The notes beneath the pieces are model-generated. The model saw nothing but the letters and a program-made list of their open reading frames with translations. It did not search any database and had not been told where the DNA came from. Source: Streptococcus marimammalium DSM 18627 (GTDB taxonomy: Bacteria; Bacillota; Bacilli; Lactobacillales; Streptococcaceae). Taken from it: a stretch of DNA of 64,000 nucleotides. Shown in pieces: positions 44,062 to 53,442 of the stretch. The position numbers and the translations under genes were made by a program. The stretch's first letter is position 1, and each line of letters starts with the position of its first letter. The stretch spans positions 1-64,000 of the forward strand of contig NZ_KB904340.1 in NCBI RefSeq assembly GCF_000380045.1, given 5' to 3'.

Positions 44062-44685
44062 ATGAATAGAAAAGATGATAGTTTAAAGACAACCATGTAT
44101 TTTTCTGAAAATCCAGAAAGTCAACATGATATTAAAGAAATAGAAACTTACCTTTTAGGAAAAGTTTTTTATTTTCAAACTGATTCAGGTGTTTTTAGTA
44201 AAAATAAGATTGATTTTGGTAGTCAAACTTTAATTAATTATGCTGACTTTGAGGCTAATAAAACGCTTTTGGATATTGGTTGTGGATATGGTCCGATTGG
44301 AATTAGTCTTGCTAAAGTAAAAAAAATTATTCCAACTATGATTGATATTAACAACAGAGCGTTGGAATTAGCTAAAAAAAATGCGCAAAATAACCATGTT
44401 GAGGCAAACATTTTTCACTCATACCTCTATGATCAAGTTAAGGATAGGTTTGACTATATTGTTAGCAATCCTCCCATCAGAGCTGGAAAAGAAGTTGTCC
44501 ATGAGATTATTTCTAAAAGCATTAATCATTTGAATGAAAATGGCAGTTTGACCATTGTTATTCAAAAAAAGCAAGGTGCACCAAGTGCAAAAAATAAAAT
44601 GCAAGCAATTTTTGGTAATGTCACTGTTTTAAAAAAAGAAAAAGGGTATTATATTTTAAGGAGCTTTAAAGATGAGAACGGTTGA
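44062..44685 (+). CDS. RsmC-like class I SAM methyltransferase
   Basis: 207 residues. The SAM motif is LLDIGCGYGPIGISLA and the N6-type motif IV is YIVSNPPIRAG, which fits RsmC/RlmG-type guanine-N2 rRNA methyltransferases (short form without the N-terminal domain). The 16S rRNA target is inferred from the family. It overlaps pdp by 14 bases and regularly precedes the pyrimidine nucleoside genes in streptococci. The mRNA appears leaderless. Confidence 0.82.
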   Translation: MNRKDDSLKTTMYFSENPESQHDIKEIETYLLGKVFYFQTDSGVFSKNKIDFGSQTLINYADFEANKTLLDIGCGYGPIGISLAKVKKIIPTMIDINNRALELAKKNAQNNHVEANIFHSYLYDQVKDRFDYIVSNPPIRAGKEVVHEIISKSINHLNENGSLTIVIQKKQGAPSAKNKMQAIFGNVTVLKKEKGYYILRSFKDENG

Positions 44686-45949
44686 TTTAATTCAAAAAAA
44701 GCGTGATGGAAAAGAACTTTCTACAAGAGAAATTGAGTGGCTTATTTCTGGTTATGCCAATGGTGATATTCCGGATTATCAAATATCTGCTTTAGCTATG
44801 GCTATTTATTTTACTGGGATGTCAAAAAGAGAAACACGTGATTTAACGATGAGTATGCTAGCTACTGGAGAACAAATTAATTTATCTGACATCAAAGGGA
44901 TTAAAGTAGATAAGCACTCAACCGGCGGTGTAGGTGATAAGGTTACTTTAATTTTAGCACCACTAGTAGCTAGTTTTGGTGTACCTGTTGCTAAAATGAG
45001 TGGTAAAGGTCTTGGGCATACAGGGGGAACTCTTGATAAATTAGAAGCTATTAAAGGCTTTCAAATTGAAAGAACCCAAGAAGAATTTATTAAACAAGTC
45101 CAAGAAATTAATCTTTCAGTTATTGGGCAGTCTGATACACTTGTTCGCGCTGATAAACTACTATATGCTCTTAGAGACGTGACAGCAACTGTTGATATTA
45201 TTCCTTTAATTGCTAGCTCAGTAATGAGTAAAAAAATAGCCTCTGGAGCTGATAGTATATTGCTAGATGTTACTGTTGGTGATGGTGCTTTTATGAAAAC
45301 TATTGAAGATGCTATCAAATTATCTGAAACAATGGTTGCTCTAGGTAAAGCTGTTGGGAAACAAACTGTTGCAGTTATTACTAATATGAGCCAGCCACTT
45401 GGTCGAGCTATTGGTAATCGTTTAGAAGTTTTAGAGGCGATTGAAATCATGCAAGGAAAAGGTCGTGAAGATATCACACATTTTATTTGTGAATTAGCAC
45501 AAATCATGCTTGAACTTGCTGGTAAAAATGTTGATTTGATTGAGATTAAAAACCACCTAATAGATGGTCAAGCGCTTAAAAAGTTTGAAGAATTTATTGC
45601 CTATCAAGGTGGTGATTTGAAGGATCTTCATCGCCCTTCTTCAGCACAATTTATTACAGAAATCCTTTCAGATGAAACAGGTATTATTCAAGAATTACCA
45701 GCTTTAGAATTTGGTCTTTTTGCTATGAGATTGGGAGCTGGAAGAGCTGTCAAATCAGATACACTTGATTATGAAACAGGTATTGTTTTTGAGAAAAAGG
45801 TTGGTGATAAGATTGAAAAAGGAACATCAATTGCAAAAATTTATTCAAATAAAAAAATAGAGCCAAAAATGATTACAGAATTCAAAAAAAATGTTAAAAT
45901 AGGTGATGAAAGCGTTGACTCGAAAGAAATATTAAAAATTATTGTCTAA
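44672..45949 (+). CDS. pdp: Pyrimidine-nucleoside phosphorylase
   Basis: 425 residues. Cleaves uridine, thymidine or deoxyuridine with phosphate. Family signature in KVDKHSTGGVGDKVTLIL; phosphate- and pyrimidine-binding SGKGLGHTGGTLDKLE, LYALRDVTATV and AVITNMSQPLGRAIGN. A C-terminal swivelling domain ends near KSDTLDYETG. Ribosome-binding site AAGGAG lies within the preceding gene. deoC follows after 26 bases. The DeoA/Pdp split cannot be settled by sight, but Gram-positive enzymes are mostly Pdp. Confidence 0.92.
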   Translation: MRTVDLIQKKRDGKELSTREIEWLISGYANGDIPDYQISALAMAIYFTGMSKRETRDLTMSMLATGEQINLSDIKGIKVDKHSTGGVGDKVTLILAPLVASFGVPVAKMSGKGLGHTGGTLDKLEAIKGFQIERTQEEFIKQVQEINLSVIGQSDTLVRADKLLYALRDVTATVDIIPLIASSVMSKKIASGADSILLDVTVGDGAFMKTIEDAIKLSETMVALGKAVGKQTVAVITNMSQPLGRAIGNRLEVLEAIEIMQGKGREDITHFICELAQIMLELAGKNVDLIEIKNHLIDGQALKKFEEFIAYQGGDLKDLHRPSSAQFITEILSDETGIIQELPALEFGLFAMRLGAGRAVKSDTLDYETGIVFEKKVGDKIEKGTSIAKIYSNKKIEPKMITEFKKNVKIGDESVDSKEILKIIV

Positions 45950-45975
45950 CGAGTCAGAAAGGATTTTAAAAAATA

Positions 45976-46638
45976 ATGGAAATTAATGGATATATTGATC
46001 ACACACTCTTAAAAGCTGAAAGTACAGAGAAACAAATTAATCAATTAATTGAGGAAGCAAAACAGTATCAATTTGCAAGTGTCTGTGTCAATCCAAGTCA
46101 TGTCAAACATGCATCAGAAAAGTTAAAAGATAGTCCTGTTAAAGTATGTACAGTAGTTGGATTTCCTTTAGGTGCTACAACAAGTGCTACAAAAGCATTT
46201 GAAACAAAAGAAGCTATTTCAAATGGTGCAGATGAGATTGATATGGTTATCAATATTGGTCAATTGAAATCAGGAAATCTTGACTTTGTTGAAAAAGATA
46301 TTAGAAGTGTAGTAAAAGCCAGTGATGACAAACTGGTTAAAGTTATTATCGAAACTGCTCTATTGACAGATGATGAAAAAGTTACTGCTTGTCAAGTTGC
46401 TGTTAAAGCAGGAGCTGATTTTGTTAAAACGTCTACTGGTTTTTCAACTGGAGGTGCGACAGTTCCTGATATTGCTTTAATGCGAGAAACTGTTGGACCA
46501 GATATTGGTGTTAAAGCTGCTGGAGGTGCTCGTTCTTACGAAGATGCTCAAGCATTTATTAAAGCAGGGGCGACTCGTATTGGTACTTCTGCTGGTGTGG
46601 CAATTGTGGAAGGAAAAACAGTTAATGGCGGATACTAA
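45976..46638 (+). CDS. deoC: Deoxyribose-phosphate aldolase (DeoC)
   Basis: 220 residues of a TIM-barrel class I aldolase that splits deoxyribose-5-phosphate into acetaldehyde and glyceraldehyde-3-phosphate. Motifs: [55 protein letters not shown], and the Schiff-base Lys in [16 protein letters not shown] with [14 protein letters not shown]. It finishes the catabolism of deoxynucleosides released by Pdp. It overlaps cdd by 14 bases. Confidence 0.95.
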   Translation: MEINGYIDHTLLKAESTEKQINQLIEEAKQYQFASVCVNPSHVKHASEKLKDSPVKVCTVVGFPLGATTSATKAFETKEAISNGADEIDMVINIGQLKSGNLDFVEKDIRSVVKASDDKLVKVIIETALLTDDEKVTACQVAVKAGADFVKTSTGFSTGGATVPDIALMRETVGPDIGVKAAGGARSYEDAQAFIKAGATRIGTSAGVAIVEGKTVNGGY

Positions 46639-47014
46639 TTTAATGATGTTAGCAAAAACTGCTAGCAAAAACGCCTATGTTCCTTACTCAAAATTTCCAG
46701 TCGGTGCAGCACTTAAAACCAAAAAAGGTGATGTTTTCTTAGGATGTAACATTGAGAATGCTAGCTTTGGTCTTAGCAATTGTGCTGAACGAACAGCTAT
46801 CTTTAAAGCTGTTTCAGAAGGTGAAAAAGACTTCTCTGAAATTGCAATATATGGTGAAACAAAAGAGCCAATCTCACCTTGTGGTGCCTGTCGTCAAGTA
46901 ATGGCGGAGTTTTTTGAACAAGGCTGCAAAGTGACATTGATTGCTAAAAATGGTCAGACGGTCGAGATGACGGTCGGGGAATTACTTCCATATTCTTTTA
47001 CAGATTTATCATAA
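46625..47014 (+). CDS. cdd: Cytidine deaminase (Cdd)
   Basis: 129 residues, the small homotetrameric form. Catalytic [21 protein letters not shown] (Cys and Glu of CAE) and [12 protein letters not shown] supply the zinc ligands. It turns cytidine and deoxycytidine into substrates for Pdp. The ATG lies inside the deoC end (VNGGY), after GAAGGA; a longer frame from 46493 would overlap deoC far more and lacks a ribosome-binding site. Confidence 0.93.
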   Translation: MADTNLMMLAKTASKNAYVPYSKFPVGAALKTKKGDVFLGCNIENASFGLSNCAERTAIFKAVSEGEKDFSEIAIYGETKEPISPCGACRQVMAEFFEQGCKVTLIAKNGQTVEMTVGELLPYSFTDLS

Positions 47015-47029
47015 TCTGTAACATTTCTG

Positions 47030-47070
47030 CTTAAACCATGTGGTTTAAGAAACTAGCAACAGAATGTTGC
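47030..47070 (+). other. Two hairpins between cdd and bmpA
   Basis: CTTAAACCA-TG-TGGTTTAAG (47030-47049) and GCAACA-GAA-TGTTGC (47056-47070), followed by A-rich sequence and AGGAGGG. They lack a T-run directly after, so they look like mRNA processing or stabilising structures that uncouple bmpA from the upstream genes. Confidence 0.5.
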
Positions 47071-47099
47071 AATAAAAAATTTTAGGAGGGTTCATTTTT

Positions 47100-48161
47100 A
47101 TGAACAAGAAAATTGTTGGCGTTGGTTTGGCTACTGTTGCCGTTTTAGGACTTGCAGCATGCTCAAATCGCAATTCATCAGATTCATCAAAAAATTCTAA
47201 CAAAGATGAGTCACAACTTAATGTTGCGATGGTGACAGATACTGGTGGTGTTGATGATAAATCATTTAACCAATCAGCTTGGGAAGGGTTACAAGCTTGG
47301 GGAGATGAAAATGGTCTTTCTAAAGGAAAAGGTTTTGATTATTTCCAATCTACAAATGAGTCAGAATATGCAACAAATTTAGATTCTGCTGTTAGTGGAA
47401 AATATGGATTGATTTTCGGTATTGGTTTTGCTTTACGTGATGCTGTTGAAAAAGCTGCAACTGACTATACTGATACTAACTTCGTTATTATTGATGATGT
47501 TATCGAAGGTCTTGATAACGTAGCAAGTGTTACATTTGCTGATCATGAAGCAGCATACCTTGCTGGTATTGCAGCTGCTAAAGCAACAAAAACTAAGAAT
47601 GTTGGTTTTGTAGGTGGTATGGAAGGCACAGTTATCACCCGTTTTGAAAAAGGATTTGAAGCTGGTGTTAAATCTGTAGACCCGACAATTAAAATCACTG
47701 TTAACTATGCAGGTTCATTTGCTGACGCTGCTAAAGGTAAAACAATTGCTGCTGCTCAATATGCAGGTGGCGCAGATGTTATTTACCAAGCTGCTGGTGG
47801 AACTGGTGCAGGTGTCTTCAATGAAGCAAAAGCAATTAATGAAACACGTGATGAGAGTGAAAAAGTTTGGGTTATTGGTGTAGACCGTGACCAAAAAGAA
47901 GAAGGTAACTACACTTCTAAAGATGGTAAAGAATCGAACTTTGTTTTAGCATCAACTCTTAAACAAGTTGGTAATGCTCTTAAATTAATTTCTACTGATA
48001 CACAAAAAGGTAACTTCCCTGGTGGGAAATTAACTGTTTACGGTCTTAAAGACGGTGGTGTAGATCTTGCTACAACAAACCTTTCTGATGACGCTGTAAA
48101 AGATATTAAAGAAGCTAAAGAAAGAATTATCTCTGGTGATATTGTTGTCCCAGAAAAATAA
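47100..48161 (+). CDS. bmpA: BMP/PnrA-family nucleoside-binding lipoprotein (BmpA)
   Basis: 353 residues. Lipoprotein signal MNKKIVGVGLATVAVLGLAA with lipobox LAAC (Cys21). The mature domain reads VAMVTDTGGVDDKSFNQSAWEG, IGFALRDAVEKAA, GFVGGMEGTVITRFEKGF, IYQAAGGTGAGVF and VIGVDRDQKEEG. Family members bind purine or broad nucleosides (PnrA of Treponema, BmpA of Lactococcus). It supplies the ATPase and permeases encoded next. Strong ribosome-binding site AGGAGGG, flanked by hairpins on both sides, so it is likely made in excess over the membrane parts. Confidence 0.93.
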   Translation: MNKKIVGVGLATVAVLGLAACSNRNSSDSSKNSNKDESQLNVAMVTDTGGVDDKSFNQSAWEGLQAWGDENGLSKGKGFDYFQSTNESEYATNLDSAVSGKYGLIFGIGFALRDAVEKAATDYTDTNFVIIDDVIEGLDNVASVTFADHEAAYLAGIAAAKATKTKNVGFVGGMEGTVITRFEKGFEAGVKSVDPTIKITVNYAGSFADAAKGKTIAAAQYAGGADVIYQAAGGTGAGVFNEAKAINETRDESEKVWVIGVDRDQKEEGNYTSKDGKESNFVLASTLKQVGNALKLISTDTQKGNFPGGKLTVYGLKDGGVDLATTNLSDDAVKDIKEAKERIISGDIVVPEK

Positions 48162-48175
48162 TAAATGTCTGAAAG

Positions 48176-48254
48176 AGCGATCTTAATCGGTCGCTTTTTC
48201 TAACTCTGAGATAGTTTATATCTCAGTAAAGCTTGTCAGTTTTGACAAGCTTTT
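48176..48254 (+). terminator. Three tandem hairpins between bmpA and the ABC ATPase gene
   Basis: Hairpin 1: AGCGATC/GGTCGCT followed by TTTTT (48176-48199). Hairpin 2: CTGAGATA/TATCTCAG (48206-48226). Hairpin 3: AAGCTTGTCA/TGACAAGCTT, 10 pairs, followed by TTC (48229-48254). The first is a plausible partial terminator, the others likely protect the bmpA mRNA 3' end. Confidence 0.65.
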
Positions 48255-48293
48255 CTGAAATATAAAGCCAATGAAGAAAGGATAATTGTTGCC

Positions 48294-49826
48294 ATGACAG
48301 AACATGTCATTGAAATGAGAGAAATTACCAAAGTTTTTGGTGATTTTGTGGCAAATGACCATATCAATCTCAATGTCAAAAAGGCCGAGATTCATGCTCT
48401 TCTTGGAGAAAATGGTGCTGGTAAGTCAACTTTGATGAATATGCTTGCTGGATTGTTGCTCCCAACAAGTGGTGAAATTTTACTTAATGGTCAAGTTGTT
48501 AACATCGATTCTCCAACAGTATCTTCTCGTTTAGGAATTGGGATGGTTCATCAACATTTTATGTTGGTGGATGCCTTTACTGTTGCTGAAAATATTATTT
48601 TAGGTAATGAAATTGTAAAAAATGGTTTTCTTGATATGAAAAAAGCTATTGAGGAAATCAAATCTTTGTCTGAAAAATATGGACTTGCAATTGATCCTAC
48701 TGCAAAAATATCTGATATTTCGGTGGGAGCACAACAACGTGTTGAAATTTTAAAAACATTATATCGAGGTGCTGATATCCTTATTTTTGATGAACCTACT
48801 GCTGTATTAACACCATCAGAAATTCAAGAACTTATGACGATTATGAGAAATTTGACAAAAGAAGGCAAGTCTATTATTCTGATTACGCATAAGTTAGATG
48901 AGATTAGAGCAGTTGCAGATCGTGTTACAGTTATAAGGCGTGGTAAAAGCATTCAAACAGTTGAGGTTGCTGGTGCAACATCACAAGACTTAGCTGAAAT
49001 GATGGTTGGTCGTTCTGTTTCCTTTAAAACTGAAAAAACCCCTTCTAAACCAACAGAAGTCATTTTGTCCATTAAAGATCTCGTGGTTAATGAAAATAGA
49101 GGAATACCTGCTGTTAAAGGATTATCTCTTGATGTTAGACGGGGTGAAATTGTTGGTATAGCTGGAATTGATGGAAATGGACAAAGTGAGTTGATTCAAG
49201 CTATTACTGGTTTAAGAAGAGCTAAATCTGGAAGAATTACAATTAAAGACATTGATGTGACAAAATTTCATTCTCGTAAAATAACGGAATTAAGTGTTGG
49301 TCATGTGCCAGAAGATAGACACCGAGATGGTTTAATTTTAGAGATGAGTTTGGCAGAAAATACTGCTCTTCAAACTTATTACAAAGAACCTATGAGTAAA
49401 AATGGTGTTCTAAACTATAATGAAATTAATAGCTATGCTCGTCATTTAATGGAAGAATTTGATGTTCGTGGAGCTAATGAACTTGTTCCTGCAAAAGGGT
49501 TTTCCGGTGGTAACCAACAAAAAGCGATTATCGCAAGAGAAGTTGATAGAAATCCAGATTTATTGATTGTTAGCCAACCAACTCGAGGTCTTGATGTGGG
49601 TGCAATTGAATACATTCATAATCGTCTGATTCAAGAACGTGATAAAGGAAAAGCAGTCTTAGTGGTTAGTTTTGAACTTGATGAGATTATAAATCTTTCT
49701 GATAGAATCGCAGTTATTCATGACGGTAAAATACAAGGGATTGTTCTTCCAGAAGAAACAAACAAACAAGAACTTGGCATTCTAATGGCTGGTGGAACAG
49801 TTGAAAAGGAGGAAACTCATGTCTAA
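48294..49826 (+). CDS. nupA: Nucleoside ABC transporter ATPase (NupA-type)
   Basis: 510 residues with two fused ATPase domains, as in sugar/nucleoside importers of the RbsA type. Domain 1: Walker A LLGENGAGKSTLMN, signature ISVGAQQRVEIL, Walker B ILIFDEPTAVLTP. Domain 2: degenerate Walker A GIDGNGQSELIQ, signature FSGGNQQKAIIA, and VSQPTRGLDVG. The Walker A of domain 2 lacks GKT, the usual asymmetry. Overlaps the next gene by 8 bases. Lactococcus BmpA-NupABC is the model. Confidence 0.9.
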   Translation: MTEHVIEMREITKVFGDFVANDHINLNVKKAEIHALLGENGAGKSTLMNMLAGLLLPTSGEILLNGQVVNIDSPTVSSRLGIGMVHQHFMLVDAFTVAENIILGNEIVKNGFLDMKKAIEEIKSLSEKYGLAIDPTAKISDISVGAQQRVEILKTLYRGADILIFDEPTAVLTPSEIQELMTIMRNLTKEGKSIILITHKLDEIRAVADRVTVIRRGKSIQTVEVAGATSQDLAEMMVGRSVSFKTEKTPSKPTEVILSIKDLVVNENRGIPAVKGLSLDVRRGEIVGIAGIDGNGQSELIQAITGLRRAKSGRITIKDIDVTKFHSRKITELSVGHVPEDRHRDGLILEMSLAENTALQTYYKEPMSKNGVLNYNEINSYARHLMEEFDVRGANELVPAKGFSGGNQQKAIIAREVDRNPDLLIVSQPTRGLDVGAIEYIHNRLIQERDKGKAVLVVSFELDEIINLSDRIAVIHDGKIQGIVLPEETNKQELGILMAGGTVEKEETHV

Positions 49827-50892
49827 AAGGACACAGCAAATTGCCGTTCCTTTAATATCCGTATTATTTGGGTTACTTTTAGGAGCGATTGCAATGCTTA
49901 TATTTGGTTATGATCCTATTTGGGGATATGAGGGTCTATTCCAAACTGCTTTTGGTAGTGTTCGTAATATTGGTGAAATTTTACGTTCTATGGCGCCACT
50001 TATTTTAATTGCCCTAGGTTTTACAGTCGCTAGTCGTGCTGGATTTTTCAATATCGGATTATCAGGACAAGCAATGGCTGGTTGGTTCATTTCTGGTTGG
50101 TTTGCTTTGATGAATCCTGACATGCCTAGACCATTAATGATTTTAATGACTATCATTATTGGTTTAGTAGTTGGTGGTTTTGTAGGTGCCATTCCTGGTA
50201 TTTTAAGAGCCTATTTAGGGACTAGTGAAGTAATTGTGACCATTATGATGAATTACATTATCTTGTATATTGGTAATTCTCTTGTTCAAAATGTTTTTGA
50301 TGATAGTATTAAAAGAAGTATTGATTCAACGCTACAAGTAAGTAGTAATGCTTCTTATCGTTCAGAATTTCTTTCTGCTTTAACCAATAATTCTCGCATT
50401 AATATTGGTATCTTCTTTGCCATTATTGCAATTGTGGTGATTTGGTTTCTTCTTAACAAAACAACCCTAGGTTTTGAAATTAGATCAGTTGGGCTTAATC
50501 CTTTTGCTAGTGAGTATGCCGGCATGGCTTCAAAAAGAACTATTATTTTATCAATGATTATTTCTGGTGCCTTAGCAGGACTAGGAGGAGTTGTGGAAGG
50601 ACTTGGAACGTTTGAAAATGTCTTTGTTCAAGGAAGTTCTCTATCAGTTGGTTTTGATGGAATGGCTGTTAGCCTACTTGCTGCCAACTCACCTATTGGT
50701 ATCTTTTTTGCCTCATTCTTATTTGGTGTTTTAAATGTTGGAGCTCCTGGAATGAATGCTGCAGGTATTCCACCTGAAGTGATTAAAGTTGTGACTGCTT
50801 CTATCATTTTCTTTGTTGGAGCTCACTATATTATTGATCGCTTTATTAAAACTAAAAAATCAGCTAAAAAAATAGCGAAAGGAGGAAACTAG
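49819..50892 (+). CDS. nupB: Nucleoside ABC transporter permease (NupB-type)
   Basis: 357 residues; the start MSKRTQQIAVPLISVLFG follows AAAAGGAGG. It has about nine hydrophobic segments and the RbsC-like motif FNIGLSGQAMAGWF in the second to third segment, with GMASKRTIILSMIISGALAGL. It forms the channel with the next permease. The C-terminal tail is Lys-rich. Confidence 0.88.
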   Translation: MSKRTQQIAVPLISVLFGLLLGAIAMLIFGYDPIWGYEGLFQTAFGSVRNIGEILRSMAPLILIALGFTVASRAGFFNIGLSGQAMAGWFISGWFALMNPDMPRPLMILMTIIIGLVVGGFVGAIPGILRAYLGTSEVIVTIMMNYIILYIGNSLVQNVFDDSIKRSIDSTLQVSSNASYRSEFLSALTNNSRINIGIFFAIIAIVVIWFLLNKTTLGFEIRSVGLNPFASEYAGMASKRTIILSMIISGALAGLGGVVEGLGTFENVFVQGSSLSVGFDGMAVSLLAANSPIGIFFASFLFGVLNVGAPGMNAAGIPPEVIKVVTASIIFFVGAHYIIDRFIKTKKSAKKIAKGGN

Positions 50893-50893
50893 T

Positions 50894-51850
50894 ATGAATT
50901 TGGTGACTACGCTATCTCTATTAATTTCTTCCATGTTGATTTATGCTACACCTTTGATTTTAACTAGTATTGGTGGTGCTTTCTCAGAGCGTTCGGGAGT
51001 TGTAAACGTTGGTTTAGAAGGAATTATGGTTATTGGTGCTTTTTCAGGAGTTATTTTTAACTTAGAATTTGCTAATAGTTTTGGTAATGCTACACCTTGG
51101 TTGAGTGTTTTAGTTGGAGGTATTGTGGGAATGGTATTTTCATTACTACATGCTCTAGCAACAATTAATTTTAGAGCTAATCATATTGTTAGTGGAACAG
51201 TATTAAATCTGTTAGCACCATCACTTACTATTTTTCTTGTCAAAGTTTTTTATGGTAAAGGGCAAACCGATAATATAACTGAATCTTTCGGAAAATTTAA
51301 TTTTCCCGTTTTATCTGATATTCCAATTATCGGTCAAATTTTCTTTAAAAATACTTCTTTGGTTGCCTATTTAGCAATTATCCTTTCTTTTATTACCTGG
51401 TATATTTTATATAAAACAAGATTTGGTTTACGTCTTAGATCAGTTGGTGAACATCCTCAAGCAGCAGATACTTTAGGAGTTAATGTTTATCAGATGAAAT
51501 ATTTTGGAGTCATGATTTCTGGTTTTCTTGGTGGTATGGGAGGAGCCATTTATGCTCAATCTATTTCTGTTAACTTTTCTTCGACAACTATTCTAGGACC
51601 AGGATTTATTGCTTTAGCTGCAATGATTTTTGGGAAGTGGAACCCAATTGGTGCTATGCTTTCAAGCCTCTTTTTTGGACTTTCTCAAAGTCTAGCAGTA
51701 ATTGGAAGCCAATTAGAATTTTTATCAAAAATACCAACAGTTTACCTTCAAATTGCACCGTATGTAATAACAGTAATTGTTTTGGCTATTTTCTTTGGTA
51801 AAGCAGTTGGTCCAAAAGCTAATGGTATTAATTACATTAAATCAAAATAA
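50894..51850 (+). CDS. nupC: Nucleoside ABC transporter permease (NupC-type)
   Basis: 318 residues, about eight membrane segments. ERSGVVNVGLEGIMVIGAF and MISGFLGGMGGAIYAQS match BPD_transp_2 permeases. It starts 2 bases after the nupB stop, with the ribosome-binding site GGAGG inside the end of nupB. It is the last gene of the nucleoside cluster before a terminator. Confidence 0.88.
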   Translation: MNLVTTLSLLISSMLIYATPLILTSIGGAFSERSGVVNVGLEGIMVIGAFSGVIFNLEFANSFGNATPWLSVLVGGIVGMVFSLLHALATINFRANHIVSGTVLNLLAPSLTIFLVKVFYGKGQTDNITESFGKFNFPVLSDIPIIGQIFFKNTSLVAYLAIILSFITWYILYKTRFGLRLRSVGEHPQAADTLGVNVYQMKYFGVMISGFLGGMGGAIYAQSISVNFSSTTILGPGFIALAAMIFGKWNPIGAMLSSLFFGLSQSLAVIGSQLEFLSKIPTVYLQIAPYVITVIVLAIFFGKAVGPKANGINYIKSK

Positions 51851-51870
51851 AAATTAGTGTAAAATAACAA

Positions 51871-51898
51871 AAGTGATATTATAAAAATATCACTTTTT
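51871..51898 (+). terminator. Terminator of the nucleoside cluster
   Basis: AAGTGATATT/AATATCACTT stem of 10 pairs with loop ATAAA, followed by TTT. Confidence 0.85.
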
Positions 51899-51920
51899 AA
51901 TTATTTGATATTGAAATCAA

Positions 51921-51978
51921 TTGAAAGCGTATAAAACTTATGTTATACTTGAATAACAAATCATAAAATTTTATGATT
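51921..51978 (+). promoter_or_regulatory. nox promoter with a 20-bp palindrome at the transcript start
   Basis: TTGAAA (51921-51926), a 17-base spacer and TATACT (51944-51949) with extended TGT. A perfect palindrome AATCATAAAA/TTTTATGATT (51959-51978) begins about 3 bases after the predicted start (near 51956). Position and symmetry suit a repressor site or a leader hairpin; it does not match the Rex box TTGTGAA-N4-TTCACAA. Confidence 0.6.
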
Positions 51979-52001
51979 AATAATTAAAAAGAGGTAACTA
52001 T

Positions 52002-53372
52002 ATGAGTAAAATTGTTGTAGTTGGAGCAAACCATGCTGGTACATCTGCTATTAAAGCAATGTTGAGTAATTATGGTGATGAAAATGAAATTGTTGTTTTT
52101 GACCAAAATTCAAACATCTCATTTTTAGGATGTGGTATGGCATTATGGATTGGTAAGCAAATTTCAAAACCTGATGGCCTTTTTTATTCTAATAAAGAAG
52201 AGTTAGAAAATGCTGGTGCTAAGGTTTATATGAACTCTCCAGTTGAATTTATTGATTACGATAAAAAAGAGGTTCATGTGCTTCTTGAAGGTAAAACAAA
52301 GCATGTTGAATCTTATGAAAAATTAATTTTAGCTACTGGAGCAGAACCAATCATTCCACCGATTAAGGGTGTAGCTCTTCAAGAAAATACTCTTGAATTT
52401 AAAGCAACTCTTGAAAATGTTCAGTTTGTTAAATTGTACCAAAATTCTGCAGAAGTTATTGAGAAATTAAAAGGTAAAGATATTGAGCGAGTAGCAGTTG
52501 TAGGAGCTGGTTATATTGGAGTTGAGCTAGCAGAAGCTTTTGAGCGTCTCAACAAGAAAGTGGTTCTTATTGATGTTGCTGAATCTTGTTTAGGTGGATA
52601 CTATGATCATGATTTAACTGAAATGATGAGAAAAAATTTAGAAGATCATGGAATTGAATTAGCCTTTGGGCAAACGGTAGTTGCAGTTGAGGGTGAAAAC
52701 AAAGTAGAACGTGTTATTACTGATAAAGATAGCTTTGATGTTGATATGGTAATTATGGCTGTTGGTTTCCGTCCTAACACAAGTCTTGGAAATGGCAAAA
52801 TTGATTTATTTAGAAACGGTGCTTTTCTTGTTAATAAAAAACAAGAGACTAGCATTCCTGATGTTTATGCTATTGGAGACTGTGCAACAGTTTATGATAA
52901 TTCATTAAATGATGTTAATTACATTGCTTTAGCATCAAATGCTGTACGTTCTGGTCTTGTTGCAGCACATAATGCTTGTGGTCATGAAATTGAATCAGTT
53001 GGGGTTCAAGGATCAAACGGAATTTCTATTTACGATCTTAAAATGGTTTCAACTGGATTAACTCTTGAAAAAGCAAAACGTGCTGGTTATAATGCTACTG
53101 TTACTGAGTTTAGTGATTTACAAAAAGCTGTTTTTATGGAAAATGACAATTATAAGGTTACTTTAAAAATTGTTTATGATAAAGATAGCCGTGTTATTTT
53201 AGGAGCGCAAATGGCTTCTAAAGAAGACATGTCAATGGGTATTCATATGTTCTCATTAGCTATTCAAGAGAAAGTTACTATTGATCGTTTAGCTCTTTTA
53301 GATATTTTCTTCTTACCACATTTTAATCAGCCATATAACTATATCACTATGGCTGCTTTAACAGCAAAATAA
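52002..53372 (+). CDS. nox: Water-forming NADH oxidase (Nox-2)
   Basis: 456 residues, FAD-dependent. It reduces O2 to water with NADH, recycling NAD. FAD-binding [18 protein letters not shown], redox-active Cys44 in [18 protein letters not shown]-binding [17 protein letters not shown] and a second FAD motif [13 protein letters not shown]; the C-terminal dimerisation domain follows ([11 protein letters not shown]). The single active Cys is the mark of the H2O-forming streptococcal type. Ribosome-binding site AAGAGGT, 8 bases. Convergent with ldh, which competes for the same NADH. Confidence 0.94.
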   Translation: MSKIVVVGANHAGTSAIKAMLSNYGDENEIVVFDQNSNISFLGCGMALWIGKQISKPDGLFYSNKEELENAGAKVYMNSPVEFIDYDKKEVHVLLEGKTKHVESYEKLILATGAEPIIPPIKGVALQENTLEFKATLENVQFVKLYQNSAEVIEKLKGKDIERVAVVGAGYIGVELAEAFERLNKKVVLIDVAESCLGGYYDHDLTEMMRKNLEDHGIELAFGQTVVAVEGENKVERVITDKDSFDVDMVIMAVGFRPNTSLGNGKIDLFRNGAFLVNKKQETSIPDVYAIGDCATVYDNSLNDVNYIALASNAVRSGLVAAHNACGHEIESVGVQGSNGISIYDLKMVSTGLTLEKAKRAGYNATVTEFSDLQKAVFMENDNYKVTLKIVYDKDSRVILGAQMASKEDMSMGIHMFSLAIQEKVTIDRLALLDIFFLPHFNQPYNYITMAALTAK

Positions 53373-53410
53373 TCTATTGAAAGTTAATTTTTTGAGATTA
53401 ATTTCGAAAT

Positions 53411-53440
53411 AAAAAACCTCCATCTTATTGGAGGTTTTTT
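53411..53440. terminator. Bidirectional terminator between nox and ldh
   Basis: AAAAAACCTCC/GGAGGTTTTTT perfect 11-pair stem (53411-53421 with 53430-53440). Confidence 0.92.
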
Positions 53441-53442
53441 GG

